From NCBI GenBank assembly GCA_947503265.1, contig CANNDC010000011.1:1-64000 (forward strand): a DNA stretch of 64,000 bases, read 5' to 3'. The notes beneath the pieces were generated by a model. It was not told the origin of the DNA, did not search any database, and worked only from the letters and a program-made list of their open reading frames with translations. The stretch is from an uncultured Alteromonadaceae bacterium (GTDB lineage: Bacteria > Pseudomonadota > Gammaproteobacteria > Enterobacterales > Alteromonadaceae). Shown one piece after another: positions 55,004 through 63,790 of this stretch (position 1 is the first letter of the stretch; each line of letters starts with the position of its first letter). A program made the position numbers and the translations under genes.

Positions 55004-56860
55004 ATGAATAGAGTCATCAATGTTGGTATAAATTTATGTGTCAGTTTCATGCTTTATTGTTCGTTTGATATTGCTGCTGCAAGCTCGAACTATTCAATTA
55101 GTGGAGACCTAAAGAAGTGGCATAAAGTCCAAATAACCTTCGATGGGCCAGATACGTCTGAAACAGACGAATACAATCCTTTCCTAAACTATCGATTGGT
55201 TGTGTCATTCAAACATGAAGGTACGAATCAAAAAGTTGATATTCCCGGTTTCTATGCCGCTGATGGAAATGCTGGAGAGAGTAGTGCGGTATCAGGCAAC
55301 AAATGGCGAGTAAACTTTAGACCCGATAAATTGGGAGAGTGGACTTGGCAGGCTTCATTTAGAAAAGGAAATTTTGTAGCTGTTTCACAAAAGGAAAAGA
55401 CCGGTGTAAGTGCAGAATTCATGGATGGTTTATCAGGTAAGTTAGTGATAACCCGCAGTGATAAAAAAGCACCGGATTTCCGTGCAAAAGGTCGATTAAA
55501 ATATATTGGAAAGCCCTATCTTCAATTCTCTGAAACTGGCGAGTACTTTATTAAAGCTGGACCTGACTCACCAGAGAATCTGCTTTCTTATCAAGATTTT
55601 GATGGCGAATTTAAAATCGACGGTACCAAAGATCACTTAGTAAAAACTTGGGAAGCGCATTTATCTGATTTCGAAAATGGGGACCCTATCTGGCAAAATG
55701 GTAAAGGGAAAGGTTTGATAGGCGCTCTCAACTATATTAGCGCTAAAGGCATGAACTCGATTTCATTTTTAACACTTAATATCAAAGGTGATGATGAAAA
55801 CGTATATCCTTATATCGACGATTCTACCTTTGATCGCTTCGATGTTTCCAAACTTGACCAATGGGAACGCGTTTTCGAGCATGCTCAAAACAAAGGTTTA
55901 TTTTTGCATTTTAAAACTCAGGAAGTTGAAAACCAAGGACTACTCGATAATGGTGGCGTAGGTCTTGAACGAAAACTTTATTATCGAGAATTGATCGCAC
56001 GCTTTGGCCACCATCTAGCGTTAAACTGGAATTTGGGTGAGGAAAATGGAGAGTGGTACGCAAATCATAACACACCGCCCCAGTCTACTGACCAGCGCAT
56101 CGCAATGGCTAGATATTTCTATGAAAATGATCCTTATCACCATCATATAGTGATACACAATGGTAACTTTTTCGACGATCTACAGGGCATTGATAGCCAC
56201 TATACAGGTGCTTCGCTGCAAACAAATCGTGAAGACTTTTCAAGCATTCATTCTCAAGTAAAAAAAATTAGATCATGGCCTAATGCGAACGGTAAGCAGT
56301 TTGCTGTATCAGTTGATGAACCGGGAGATGCGCAATTCGCACTTGTGCCACAAAACATTAACTCTGACTATTCCAATGCTCGAATAAACGGCTTGTGGGG
56401 TGCGCTTACAGCAGGAGCCTGGGGAACAGAATGGTATTTTGGCTATAAACACCCCCACTCTGATCTAAATGCTGAAGACTGGCGTTCTCGAGATATCTTC
56501 TGGGACCAAGCTCATCACGCTATTCGCTTTTTTGAACTAATCAATGTTGATTTTCATGAGGGAACAAATCATGACGAATTGGTGATGGGTGGCTGGGCTT
56601 TAGCCAAACCAACGGTATTCTACATAATTCACGCGAGGTCACCAGCGAAAGGCCTCAAACTTAAACTTGAGGGCGGAAAAGCAAACTACCGCATTCAATG
56701 GTTTGACCCCCGCAATGGTGGAGTGCTTCAAGAAGGAAGTATATCTAGTGTAAAACAAACCGAGCCCTACACGTTTAATTGGGTAAAACATACCGTTGAC
56801 CTTGGAAAACCGCCAACAGACCCAGAAGAAGACTGGGTCGTGCTAGTGACAAAAATATAG
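55004..56860 (+). CDS. DUF5060-containing putative glycoside hydrolase
   Basis: Exported protein of 618 residues. The signal peptide ends near DIAAASSN. Residues 35-150 form the DUF5060 beta domain (VQITFDGPDTSETDEYNPFL, GEWTWQASF). Residues 160-500 look like a (beta/alpha)8 barrel, with Glu346/Glu347 (NWNLGEENGEW) and Glu439 (VSVDEPGD) at the places expected for acid/base and nucleophile. The C-terminus (YRIQWFDPRNGGVLQEG) resembles the collagen-binding-like beta domain of DUF4038 enzymes. Specificity is unknown; agar- or carrageenan-derived oligosaccharides are likely from context. Confidence 0.8.
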   Translation: MNRVINVGINLCVSFMLYCSFDIAAASSNYSISGDLKKWHKVQITFDGPDTSETDEYNPFLNYRLVVSFKHEGTNQKVDIPGFYAADGNAGESSAVSGNKWRVNFRPDKLGEWTWQASFRKGNFVAVSQKEKTGVSAEFMDGLSGKLVITRSDKKAPDFRAKGRLKYIGKPYLQFSETGEYFIKAGPDSPENLLSYQDFDGEFKIDGTKDHLVKTWEAHLSDFENGDPIWQNGKGKGLIGALNYISAKGMNSISFLTLNIKGDDENVYPYIDDSTFDRFDVSKLDQWERVFEHAQNKGLFLHFKTQEVENQGLLDNGGVGLERKLYYRELIARFGHHLALNWNLGEENGEWYANHNTPPQSTDQRIAMARYFYENDPYHHHIVIHNGNFFDDLQGIDSHYTGASLQTNREDFSSIHSQVKKIRSWPNANGKQFAVSVDEPGDAQFALVPQNINSDYSNARINGLWGALTAGAWGTEWYFGYKHPHSDLNAEDWRSRDIFWDQAHHAIRFFELINVDFHEGTNHDELVMGGWALAKPTVFYIIHARSPAKGLKLKLEGGKANYRIQWFDPRNGGVLQEGSISSVKQTEPYTFNWVKHTVDLGKPPTDPEEDWVVLVTKI

Positions 56861-56879
56861 AACAATAAAGACGTAAAAC

Positions 56880-58619
56880 TTAATAAGGGTCTTTGGGCTT
56901 TAGTTTTATTATTTCACTGTATTCGACGATTTTGTTTTCACGCTTCCACTTTTCAACCATACCTAAAAGCTTGGCGACTAGTTTGGGGTGTTCATCGACG
57001 ATATTTTTGACTTCACCGGGGTCTTTATCTAAATCATAGAGCTCATAAACGATACCCGGTGCGGCTGCGGTTTGCAGATACCATCCAGGCTCTATTAGCA
57101 ACTTCCATTTACCTTGATAAATAATACTTTGTTGCCCTTTGTCATTTATGAATAGAGCTTCTGGTGGCGCCAACTTTTGCCCTTTAAGCACTGGAAGAAT
57201 ACTTCGACCGTCCGGCTGACGAACATGTTCACCTCTGAACGTTTTAGGGAAATCCGTATTCGTTATTTCTAGAAAGGTAGGCAGCAAATCCCCGACCCAA
57301 ACAACATCTTTTGAAATCGTATTAGGTTTTATGACCCCTGGCCAGTTGACGATACCGTGAGTTCGGGCTCCACCTTCCCATATCAAAGCCTTGACGCCAG
57401 CATAAGGTGCGTTCATCAAATCACCAATGTGCGCAGCAGCTCCATTGTCTGATATATACACAATAATTGTGTTGTCGTATTCGTTATTTGCCTTAAGGGA
57501 ACTTACCAATTTTCCCACGTTTTCATCGATTTTTTCCATCATCGCAGCATGGACAGCAGCTTTTAGGCGAACTTGTTCTACTTTCGTTTTATCTTTGTTT
57601 GTCCACAAATAGTTGCTACCGCGGATCTCTGCGTCTTCAGGGAAAAGCCCAAGTTTTACAAGGTTTTTATGGCGATTTTCCATCACACTTTGCAAATTTT
57701 GGTATTTATTAAGGTATTTTTGCACAAGCTCTTCAGGGGCTTGCAACGGCAGATGAGGAGCGCGATATGCGACGTACATAAAAAACGGTGCCTCGTTTTT
57801 TGTGGCAGTATCAATCATTTCAACCGCTCGGTCGGTAATACCATCTGTTGCATAAAAAGCTTTACCACTTTTTTCATGGCATCCACTGTAATTTTTACGA
57901 CTAAAATCGTTGTCTGTAAAACAATGCATATTGTATGAATAATCGTAATCTAAATCCGCCTTTGAATTCCCTTCATAATAGGGATGGGCTTGGTCAGGTC
58001 GAAAAAACAGGTTTCCTTGCGCACTATGAAATACAAAACTTTGTTGAAATCCTCGTTGGGGTGGTAGCGCCAAATATTCTAATTCCATTTCTTCTTTAGT
58101 TAGCTTCATGCTTTCTGGGTGAACTGCTCGCCACTGGTCACGCATGGCTTTTGAGCCGTCTTTTATATAACTTCCCCCCAAATGCCACTTCCCCACCATC
58201 ATAGTTTGGTAGCCATTGTTAGAGAGTAATTCAGAGACTAAGGGTTGGGTATAGGTAAGCCTTGCTCGATGCGCTGGAAACGGCAACTCTCTTACCCAAT
58301 CACCTACGACGCCACCACCGAATCCGACATGAGCGGCATCGACTCCGGTAAGCAAAGATGCTCGGGTCGGGCTGCATCGAGCATTACTGTAGAATGAACC
58401 CAATCGAAGCCCAGAGTTAGCCAGTTCATCTAAATTAGGTGTGTCTATTTCGCCACCAAAACTGCCTAGATCTGTATAACCTGCATCATCCGACATGATG
58501 ACAATAATGTTTGGACGTTTATCCTCTGCATAAACAAGGCTTGTAGAAAATAAAGATAGCCACAATAAAGCTGAAAGTGTTGAATTTTTCAAAATGAATC
58601 CTGTAAGTCGCGCAGTCAA
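56880..58619 (-). CDS. Arylsulfatase A-like sulfatase (S1 family)
   Basis: Exported sulfatase of 579 residues, signal peptide about 1-31. Metal ligands Asp44 and Asp45 are in IMSDDAGYTDLGSFGG. Cys82 in RCSPTRASLLTG is the canonical formylglycine site. MMVGKWHLG and YISDNGAAAH are further conserved blocks. It should remove sulfate esters from algal galactans in the periplasm. It converges on the DUF5060 gene across 20 bases. No formylglycine-generating enzyme or anSME gene is in the window. Confidence 0.94.
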   Translation of the reverse strand: MTARLTGFILKNSTLSALLWLSLFSTSLVYAEDKRPNIIVIMSDDAGYTDLGSFGGEIDTPNLDELANSGLRLGSFYSNARCSPTRASLLTGVDAAHVGFGGGVVGDWVRELPFPAHRARLTYTQPLVSELLSNNGYQTMMVGKWHLGGSYIKDGSKAMRDQWRAVHPESMKLTKEEMELEYLALPPQRGFQQSFVFHSAQGNLFFRPDQAHPYYEGNSKADLDYDYSYNMHCFTDNDFSRKNYSGCHEKSGKAFYATDGITDRAVEMIDTATKNEAPFFMYVAYRAPHLPLQAPEELVQKYLNKYQNLQSVMENRHKNLVKLGLFPEDAEIRGSNYLWTNKDKTKVEQVRLKAAVHAAMMEKIDENVGKLVSSLKANNEYDNTIIVYISDNGAAAHIGDLMNAPYAGVKALIWEGGARTHGIVNWPGVIKPNTISKDVVWVGDLLPTFLEITNTDFPKTFRGEHVRQPDGRSILPVLKGQKLAPPEALFINDKGQQSIIYQGKWKLLIEPGWYLQTAAAPGIVYELYDLDKDPGEVKNIVDEHPKLVAKLLGMVEKWKRENKIVEYSEIIKLKPKDPY

Positions 58620-58772
58620 TTATTGTCTAATGTTAACAAAAAAATAGAATTGGTCAAAGAATAGTCAATTTGAGAGGAAATTATTTGCTGGAATTTACCG
58701 CAAATAAGGCTGCTTTAGCTTGATAGGCCAGCGTTATCGATTGTTTGGTTAGGGTATGCTGCACATAGGCTA

Positions 58773-59366
58773 TTATTCAAATAGAAAATCGAATATGTTT
58801 ATCAGGTGATTTTCGTAACCGACAAAGCTGTGATCACCACCCTGCTCAACCGTTACTTTGCCATCACGATACTTTTGTTCTGCTAAACGATAATCTAGCG
58901 TCTCATCTTCTGTTTGCAGCAAAGCCCAATAGCTTGTGGGTGCTTTGATAACATCGACATTTAAATCGCGTAATTGTTGAATGTGTTTTTCTTCTAATGT
59001 AAACGCTTTATTCGTGTATGGATTAACGTGAGGCCCCAAATACCCCTTCAACAGATTAAAGGGTTCGACCGCAGGGTTAATTAACACGGCTTTACCTCCG
59101 AACTTCTCAACGAGATAAGTTGACATAAATCCGCCCATTGAGCTGCCAATAAAACGCAATTTCTTATCTGGATATTGACTGACAATACCTTCTAACAAAT
59201 TAGCTGCCTCATCTGGGTAGTTTGGTACTTCAGGTAATTCGACGACTAAGTTGGGAAAGTGTTGTTGTACAAATTTCACCGTCTGTTGAGCCTTGACGGA
59301 CTGAGGTGAACTTAAAAAACCATGAATATAAATTAGTACAAATTCGTCAGTTTTAATGTCTTCCAT
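58773..59366 (-). CDS. yqiA: YqiA-like alpha/beta-hydrolase esterase
   Basis: Small esterase of 197 residues. HGFLSSP lies at 15-21, the nucleophile elbow GSSMGG places Ser76, and the catalytic His is in GGDHSFVGYE near the end. It is the last gene of nudF-yqiB-cpdA-yqiA. In E. coli this run continues into parE; here parE is about 23 kb away. Confidence 0.94.
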   Translation of the reverse strand: MEDIKTDEFVLIYIHGFLSSPQSVKAQQTVKFVQQHFPNLVVELPEVPNYPDEAANLLEGIVSQYPDKKLRFIGSSMGGFMSTYLVEKFGGKAVLINPAVEPFNLLKGYLGPHVNPYTNKAFTLEEKHIQQLRDLNVDVIKAPTSYWALLQTEDETLDYRLAEQKYRDGKVTVEQGGDHSFVGYENHLINIFDFLFE

Positions 59367-59368
59367 TG

Positions 59369-60118
59369 CTACATCTTCTCGTTTGTTAGTCGTTGAATTG
59401 AGGTTGTTAATTTGCCACCCTCTTGTAAATCTAAGATACGCATACCCGGCGACTCATTTGCTACGGCAAACTCCGGTGTTGCCGCCCATTGCCAGCATGA
59501 TGAAGGTACAGATAAATATAGGCAATGGTCCTTCTGTTTATCGGTTGCCATATGGATATGACCATAAATCACCGCTTTGATATTCGGGTGTAAAGACACC
59601 AAGTCGGTGAACGCTTGTCTATTTATCCATTCGTGCTTGTCCATCCAGCTTTGACAGTCGATGGGATGATGATGACAACAAATAATGTGATCTAAGTTTG
59701 GGGAACGGGTCACTGAAGTTGCAATATCCTGCAACTCTTTCTGGCTTACCTTACCCAGTGTACCTTTGTGCATGGTATTGATTCCGTGCATTTGCCATTG
59801 CCCCAGCGTCTTCGGTTTTTCAGAGCACAAATGAAATTGTTCTAATGCAGTAAAATAGTATTGAGAATCATCATGATTGCCGGGAATGGTGATAAGCCGT
59901 TTGTCTAAATTTGCTTGCTGCACTAACTCAATAAAATGGTGATAACTTTGTTCACTACAATCACCACTGATATCGCCAGTGACAATGAGGAGGTCAGGAT
60001 TGAGAATTAGAGCTTGGTCTAGAAGTAACTGCAAACTTTGGTAGGGATTAATATTGTTATAACCGCACTTCTGCTTGTCTGCAAACAAATGGCAGTCGCT
60101 GATTTGAATGAGTTTCAC
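59369..60118 (-). CDS. cpdA: 3',5'-cyclic-AMP phosphodiesterase
   Basis: Metallophosphoesterase of 249 residues that hydrolyses cAMP. The motifs Asp8-x-His10 (SDCHLF), VTGDISGD, PGNHDD, CHHHPID and YGHIHMA supply the two-metal site. It starts two bases before the yqiA start region ends and three bases after yqiB stops, so it is co-transcribed with them. Confidence 0.95.
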   Translation of the reverse strand: MKLIQISDCHLFADKQKCGYNNINPYQSLQLLLDQALILNPDLLIVTGDISGDCSEQSYHHFIELVQQANLDKRLITIPGNHDDSQYYFTALEQFHLCSEKPKTLGQWQMHGINTMHKGTLGKVSQKELQDIATSVTRSPNLDHIICCHHHPIDCQSWMDKHEWINRQAFTDLVSLHPNIKAVIYGHIHMATDKQKDHCLYLSVPSSCWQWAATPEFAVANESPGMRILDLQEGGKLTTSIQRLTNEKM

Positions 60119-60120
60119 AA

Positions 60121-60576
60121 TTAAATTTTAGATGTTCGCTGGGATTCTGTAAATTGAAGACAAAATGCCAACCACTCCGAGAGAAAACGATTGGTCATTT
60201 CTTTTTCATTACGTTGATGCATTTTTGCATTAGGGTAAGCATAGCTCGGTTGCAGAGACCCTATGTGTTGGGCACTCAATACTTCTGCGACCCTAGCATC
60301 ATGATACAAACGAATCTGCATCACCGGCTGTAAAAACGAAGGAATGCCTTTAGCCAATTGGACTAGCTCAACTGTGCTGGTATATCGACTGCTATCAACA
60401 ATTTGTACTCGATAATGCAGCCCTTCCTTAATTTCAAATGAATAGCTTAAGTCTGTGGTATCACAATCTGGCATTAATCTGAGCAGGCGCGCATAGTTTA
60501 CCTCACACACAGCCAACAAGCTGGGTAAGTTGGGTACATATTTACGTCTTACTTTATTTACTGCTATTCCACTCAT
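60121..60576 (-). CDS. yqiB: YqiB-like DUF1249 protein
   Basis: Protein of 151 residues of unknown role, conserved between nudF and cpdA. It contains RKYVPNLPSLLAVCEVNYARLLRLMPD and MQIRLYHDARVAEVL, typical of DUF1249. Its start overlaps nudF by 23 bases. Confidence 0.93.
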   Translation of the reverse strand: MSGIAVNKVRRKYVPNLPSLLAVCEVNYARLLRLMPDCDTTDLSYSFEIKEGLHYRVQIVDSSRYTSTVELVQLAKGIPSFLQPVMQIRLYHDARVAEVLSAQHIGSLQPSYAYPNAKMHQRNEKEMTNRFLSEWLAFCLQFTESQRTSKI

Positions 60577-61231
60577 CTAAGACCGTTTGCTTATTCAATA
60601 AAAACCACTGCATTGCAATCAAAGCGGTTGCGTTATCTATTACGCCTGTTTCTAGCCACTTGACGGCTTGTTGCTCAGATACCCGTCTCACCAATATATC
60701 TTCATTTTCAGACTCTAATCCATGGATACCTTCTGCTTCTGTGGCATCCACTTCACCAACATAGATATGTATTCGTTCTGTTGTGCCTCCTGGGCTAGAG
60801 AGGAAGCTCAAGCACTTATAGAGGTTCTTGACCGTCACACCCGCTTCTTCTAAAGCTTCCCTTCGACATACATCTTCTGGCTCTTCGCCTTCGTCAATCA
60901 TACCTGCAACTACTTCGATTAGCCAAGGAGTCTTGCTGGTTGCTAAAGCACCAAAACGAAATTGTTCTATAAAAACGAATTCGCCAATTTTTGGATCATA
61001 GAGCAACATGGCTACAGCATGCCCTCGTTCTAGAATTTCACGGTGGATTTCCCCGGACCATCCACCAGCAAAAAGCTTGTGGCGAAATTGATAATTGATC
61101 AATTTGAAAAAACCACTGTATAAAGACCATTGTTTTTCAATTTTTAAATCTTGCTTACCGAAGATGGGAAAGTCTTTCAAACCCTGCTCCTGTATGATTT
61201 TGCGTTTTATCACAGATAATGCCGATCTCAT
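60554..61231 (-). CDS. nudF: ADP-ribose pyrophosphatase
   Basis: Nudix hydrolase of 225 residues that splits ADP-ribose into AMP and ribose 5-phosphate. The Nudix box runs from Gly110 to Val132 with Glu116, Arg124, Glu125, Glu128 and Glu129 in place (REALEEAGV). It is the first gene of the nudF-yqiB-cpdA-yqiA run, divergent from tolC, as in E. coli. Confidence 0.95.
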   Translation of the reverse strand: MRSALSVIKRKIIQEQGLKDFPIFGKQDLKIEKQWSLYSGFFKLINYQFRHKLFAGGWSGEIHREILERGHAVAMLLYDPKIGEFVFIEQFRFGALATSKTPWLIEVVAGMIDEGEEPEDVCRREALEEAGVTVKNLYKCLSFLSSPGGTTERIHIYVGEVDATEAEGIHGLESENEDILVRRVSEQQAVKWLETGVIDNATALIAMQWFLLNKQTVLDEWNSSK

Positions 61232-61419
61232 GGTAAAGAAAGACTATCATAAAAATATTCTGTTACACTTCAAGCTAAGGTGTTACGACAAATCGTTTTC
61301 GGTTAGCGCTTGATTTCCTTAGACTTTGAAAACAAAGAAATGCACATATAATTACGTCTTGCCGATTCCAAGTAGGTAACTAGGCAAGTAACAATACGGA
61401 ACAATAAATAGGAAAGCTA

Positions 61420-62781
61420 ATGAAAAAATCAATTCTGTCTCTGCTTGTGAGTCTAAGCGTGACCTCTCAAGCCTTTGCAGATGATCTTTATCAAGTATAT
61501 CAACAGGCCTTGACTAAAGATCCTACCATCAATCGCGCTAAAGCTGATCGTGATGCCGCGTTTGAAGGTATTTCTATTAGCCGAGCAAACTTGCTGCCGC
61601 AAATTTCTGGCGTGATTAGTTATACAGATAGCTCACAAGACCAGTTTAATTTCCAAGATGGTCCTACTCCAGAGTCGCCGCCGGTGATATCGATTGTTAA
61701 TAGTGAATCAACTAACCTAGGTTGGGATATCAATTTATCACTATCGGTCTATGACCATAGAAACTGGGTTGGTTTAGATCGCGCAGAGAAAGTTGCGCAA
61801 CAAAGTGACACAAACTTTGCGTTGGCAAAACAAGAGCTGATCGTCAGAACAACGCGGGCGTATCTGGCCGTGTTGAGAGCAAAAGATTCGTTGGAGTTTG
61901 TGCAAGCGGAAAAGCGTGCTATTGAAAGGCAGCTAGAGCAAACTAAGCAGCGTTTTGAAGTTGGGTTAACTGCAATTACTGATGTTCATGAGGCTCAGGC
62001 AAATTTTGATAATACATTGGCACAAGAGATCCTCGCTGAGAATGGAGTTGAGTTACGTTTAGAAGAATTGCGTGAAATTACCGGTAAATATCATGATGGT
62101 CTATCCGTTTTGAATACGGAAAGTTTCAGTGCAAGTCGACCTGTTCCTCAAAATGTTGATGGTTGGCTAGAAATTGCAGAAGAGAAGAATTTAAATTTGA
62201 TGGTTAACAAACTTGCTAGAGAAATCGCTAAGGAAGATATTTCCTCTGCAAAAGCTGGTCACTATCCGACGCTGACCCTAACTGCTTCGACAGGGAGTAA
62301 TGACACAGAGATCAATGGCAATAGCAGTTTTCCTGCCAGAGACAATGACTCAATTGGTCTTCGCTTAAATATTCCAATTTATGAAGGTGGACGCGTTTCG
62401 GCTCAGACTGCTCAGGCTAGATACAGATATGTGGCAGCCAGCGAAAACCTTGAATTGGCGCACCGCTCTACCGTACGTTCAGTCAGAAGTTCTTACAATG
62501 ATGTCATTGCCGCCACGTCGACAATTCGAGCCCTTGAGCAAGCTGTTGTATCTGCCCAAAGTGCCTTGAAAGCAACAGAAGCAGGTTTTGATGTTGGTAC
62601 AAGGACGATTGTTGATGTATTGAATAGCACGAGAAACTTGTTTGATGCACGTCGCAATTTGGCTGGAGCGAGATACGACTTCATTTCGTCAGTTTTAGAG
62701 CTGAAAAGTGCCGCTGGTAATCTAACGGAACAAGATTTAGTCGACATCAACCGAGGCCTGACATTGCCCTCAGCAAGCTAA
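61420..62781 (+). CDS. tolC: Outer-membrane channel protein TolC
   Basis: Trimeric outer-membrane exit duct for drug efflux and type I secretion, 453 residues. The signal peptide ends at SQAFADD. The mature part starts DLYQVYQQALTKDPTINRA and has the internally repeated helical hairpin layout; RFEVGLTAITDVHEAQANFD and GFDVGTRTIVDVLNSTRNLFDAR are the two matching repeat segments. AGGAAAG precedes the ATG. The divergent pairing with nudF is conserved. Confidence 0.96.
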   Translation: MKKSILSLLVSLSVTSQAFADDLYQVYQQALTKDPTINRAKADRDAAFEGISISRANLLPQISGVISYTDSSQDQFNFQDGPTPESPPVISIVNSESTNLGWDINLSLSVYDHRNWVGLDRAEKVAQQSDTNFALAKQELIVRTTRAYLAVLRAKDSLEFVQAEKRAIERQLEQTKQRFEVGLTAITDVHEAQANFDNTLAQEILAENGVELRLEELREITGKYHDGLSVLNTESFSASRPVPQNVDGWLEIAEEKNLNLMVNKLAREIAKEDISSAKAGHYPTLTLTASTGSNDTEINGNSSFPARDNDSIGLRLNIPIYEGGRVSAQTAQARYRYVAASENLELAHRSTVRSVRSSYNDVIAATSTIRALEQAVVSAQSALKATEAGFDVGTRTIVDVLNSTRNLFDARRNLAGARYDFISSVLELKSAAGNLTEQDLVDINRGLTLPSAS

Positions 62782-62790
62782 CTATCGTCA

Positions 62791-62827
62791 AAACTCTGCT
62801 GCGTCATGCATGGGCGCAGCAGAGTTT
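62791..62827 (+). terminator. Terminator of tolC
   Basis: A 13-pair stem (AAACTCTGCTGCG and complement) with an eleven-base loop lies ten bases after the stop codon and ends in TTTT. Confidence 0.8.
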
Positions 62828-62921
62828 TCGATTTCTTATTTTTCACTTCTTTGGTAACTGGTTGACTCTAACAACAATTCGATTACTCTAACGACGTTTT
62901 CTATAGACCAACTGAGATCGT

Positions 62922-63734
62922 ATGCAGGCATCCACACTTCAATCTAAATTTATCCGAATCCGTTCAAACAAGATATTTGAACTGCTGGTGATTACTGTAA
63001 TTATCTTTTCAGCGCTTCTAGTTGGTGCAAAAACCTATGAAATATCTGATACCGCACAAACCGCACTCTTGTTTATGGATTGGTTCATCACTATTTTCTT
63101 CCTTACCGAAATTACCATAAGGTTTGTTGCAGAGCCGAGAAAGTTAGATTTTTTCAAAAACTTTTGGAACTTGTTTGATACCCTGATAGTGGTTATTAGC
63201 ATTATTCCTGCCGACAACACGGACATGGCCATCATTGCCAGATTAGTCAGGGTGTTTCGTGTTTTAAGAATGATTTCGATCATACCTGAACTGCGTTTGT
63301 TGCTCACTTCGTTGATTAAAGCCATGCCGCAACTCGGTTATGTCATGCTTCTCATGTTTATCATCTTTTATATCTATGCCGCTATAGGTAGCACGCTGTT
63401 TGAAGATATCAACCCAAATTTGTGGGGAGATATCACTATTTCAATGCTAACTCTATTTCGTGTTATGACGTTCGAAGATTGGACTGACGTGATGTACGAA
63501 ACTATGACCGTGTATCCTTTAAGTTGGATATTTTATCTTACCTTTATATTCCTCTCGGCTTTCGCCTTCTTGAATATGGTAATTGGCATAGTGGTCAATG
63601 TAATGGAACAGGAAAACGCTAAAGATAGAGCAGAACGTATGGAAGCCAGTGGAGAGCCTACAATTCAGGACTTGTCAGAGCAACTTGCCGATATTCAAAA
63701 ACAGTTAACAGAACTATCCAAAGACAAAAAATAA
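62922..63734 (+). CDS. Voltage-gated cation channel (bacterial NaV-like ion transporter)
   Basis: Six-span channel subunit of 270 residues that should form a tetramer. S4 carries Arg107, Arg110, Arg113 and Arg116 at three-residue spacing (ARLVRVFRVLRM). The pore loop has the selectivity filter T-F-E-D-W at 183-187 after LTLFRVM; sodium-selective NaChBac-type channels have T-L-E-S-W. The cytoplasmic tail (residues 232-270) is a likely coiled coil (QDLSEQLADIQKQLTELSK). It is monocistronic after tolC. Ion selectivity is not certain. Confidence 0.88.
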   Translation: MQASTLQSKFIRIRSNKIFELLVITVIIFSALLVGAKTYEISDTAQTALLFMDWFITIFFLTEITIRFVAEPRKLDFFKNFWNLFDTLIVVISIIPADNTDMAIIARLVRVFRVLRMISIIPELRLLLTSLIKAMPQLGYVMLLMFIIFYIYAAIGSTLFEDINPNLWGDITISMLTLFRVMTFEDWTDVMYETMTVYPLSWIFYLTFIFLSAFAFLNMVIGIVVNVMEQENAKDRAERMEASGEPTIQDLSEQLADIQKQLTELSKDKK

Positions 63735-63755
63735 AAAGCAACGTGAGTATTGTTC

Positions 63756-63779
63756 GAGGCTACCCATATGAGTAGCCTC
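63756..63779. terminator. Hairpin between convergent channel and TPR genes
   Basis: GAGGCTAC and GTAGCCTC pair around eight bases that include CATATG. It lies between two convergent stop codons. There is no T-run on either strand. Confidence 0.45.
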
Positions 63780-63790
63780 AAAAGATTGCT

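Noticed and set aside
57573-57938. 121-codon plus-strand frame opposite the arylsulfatase
   Set aside because: It lies wholly within the sulfatase coding sequence on the opposite strand, and its Cys/Phe-rich composition fits an antisense shadow.
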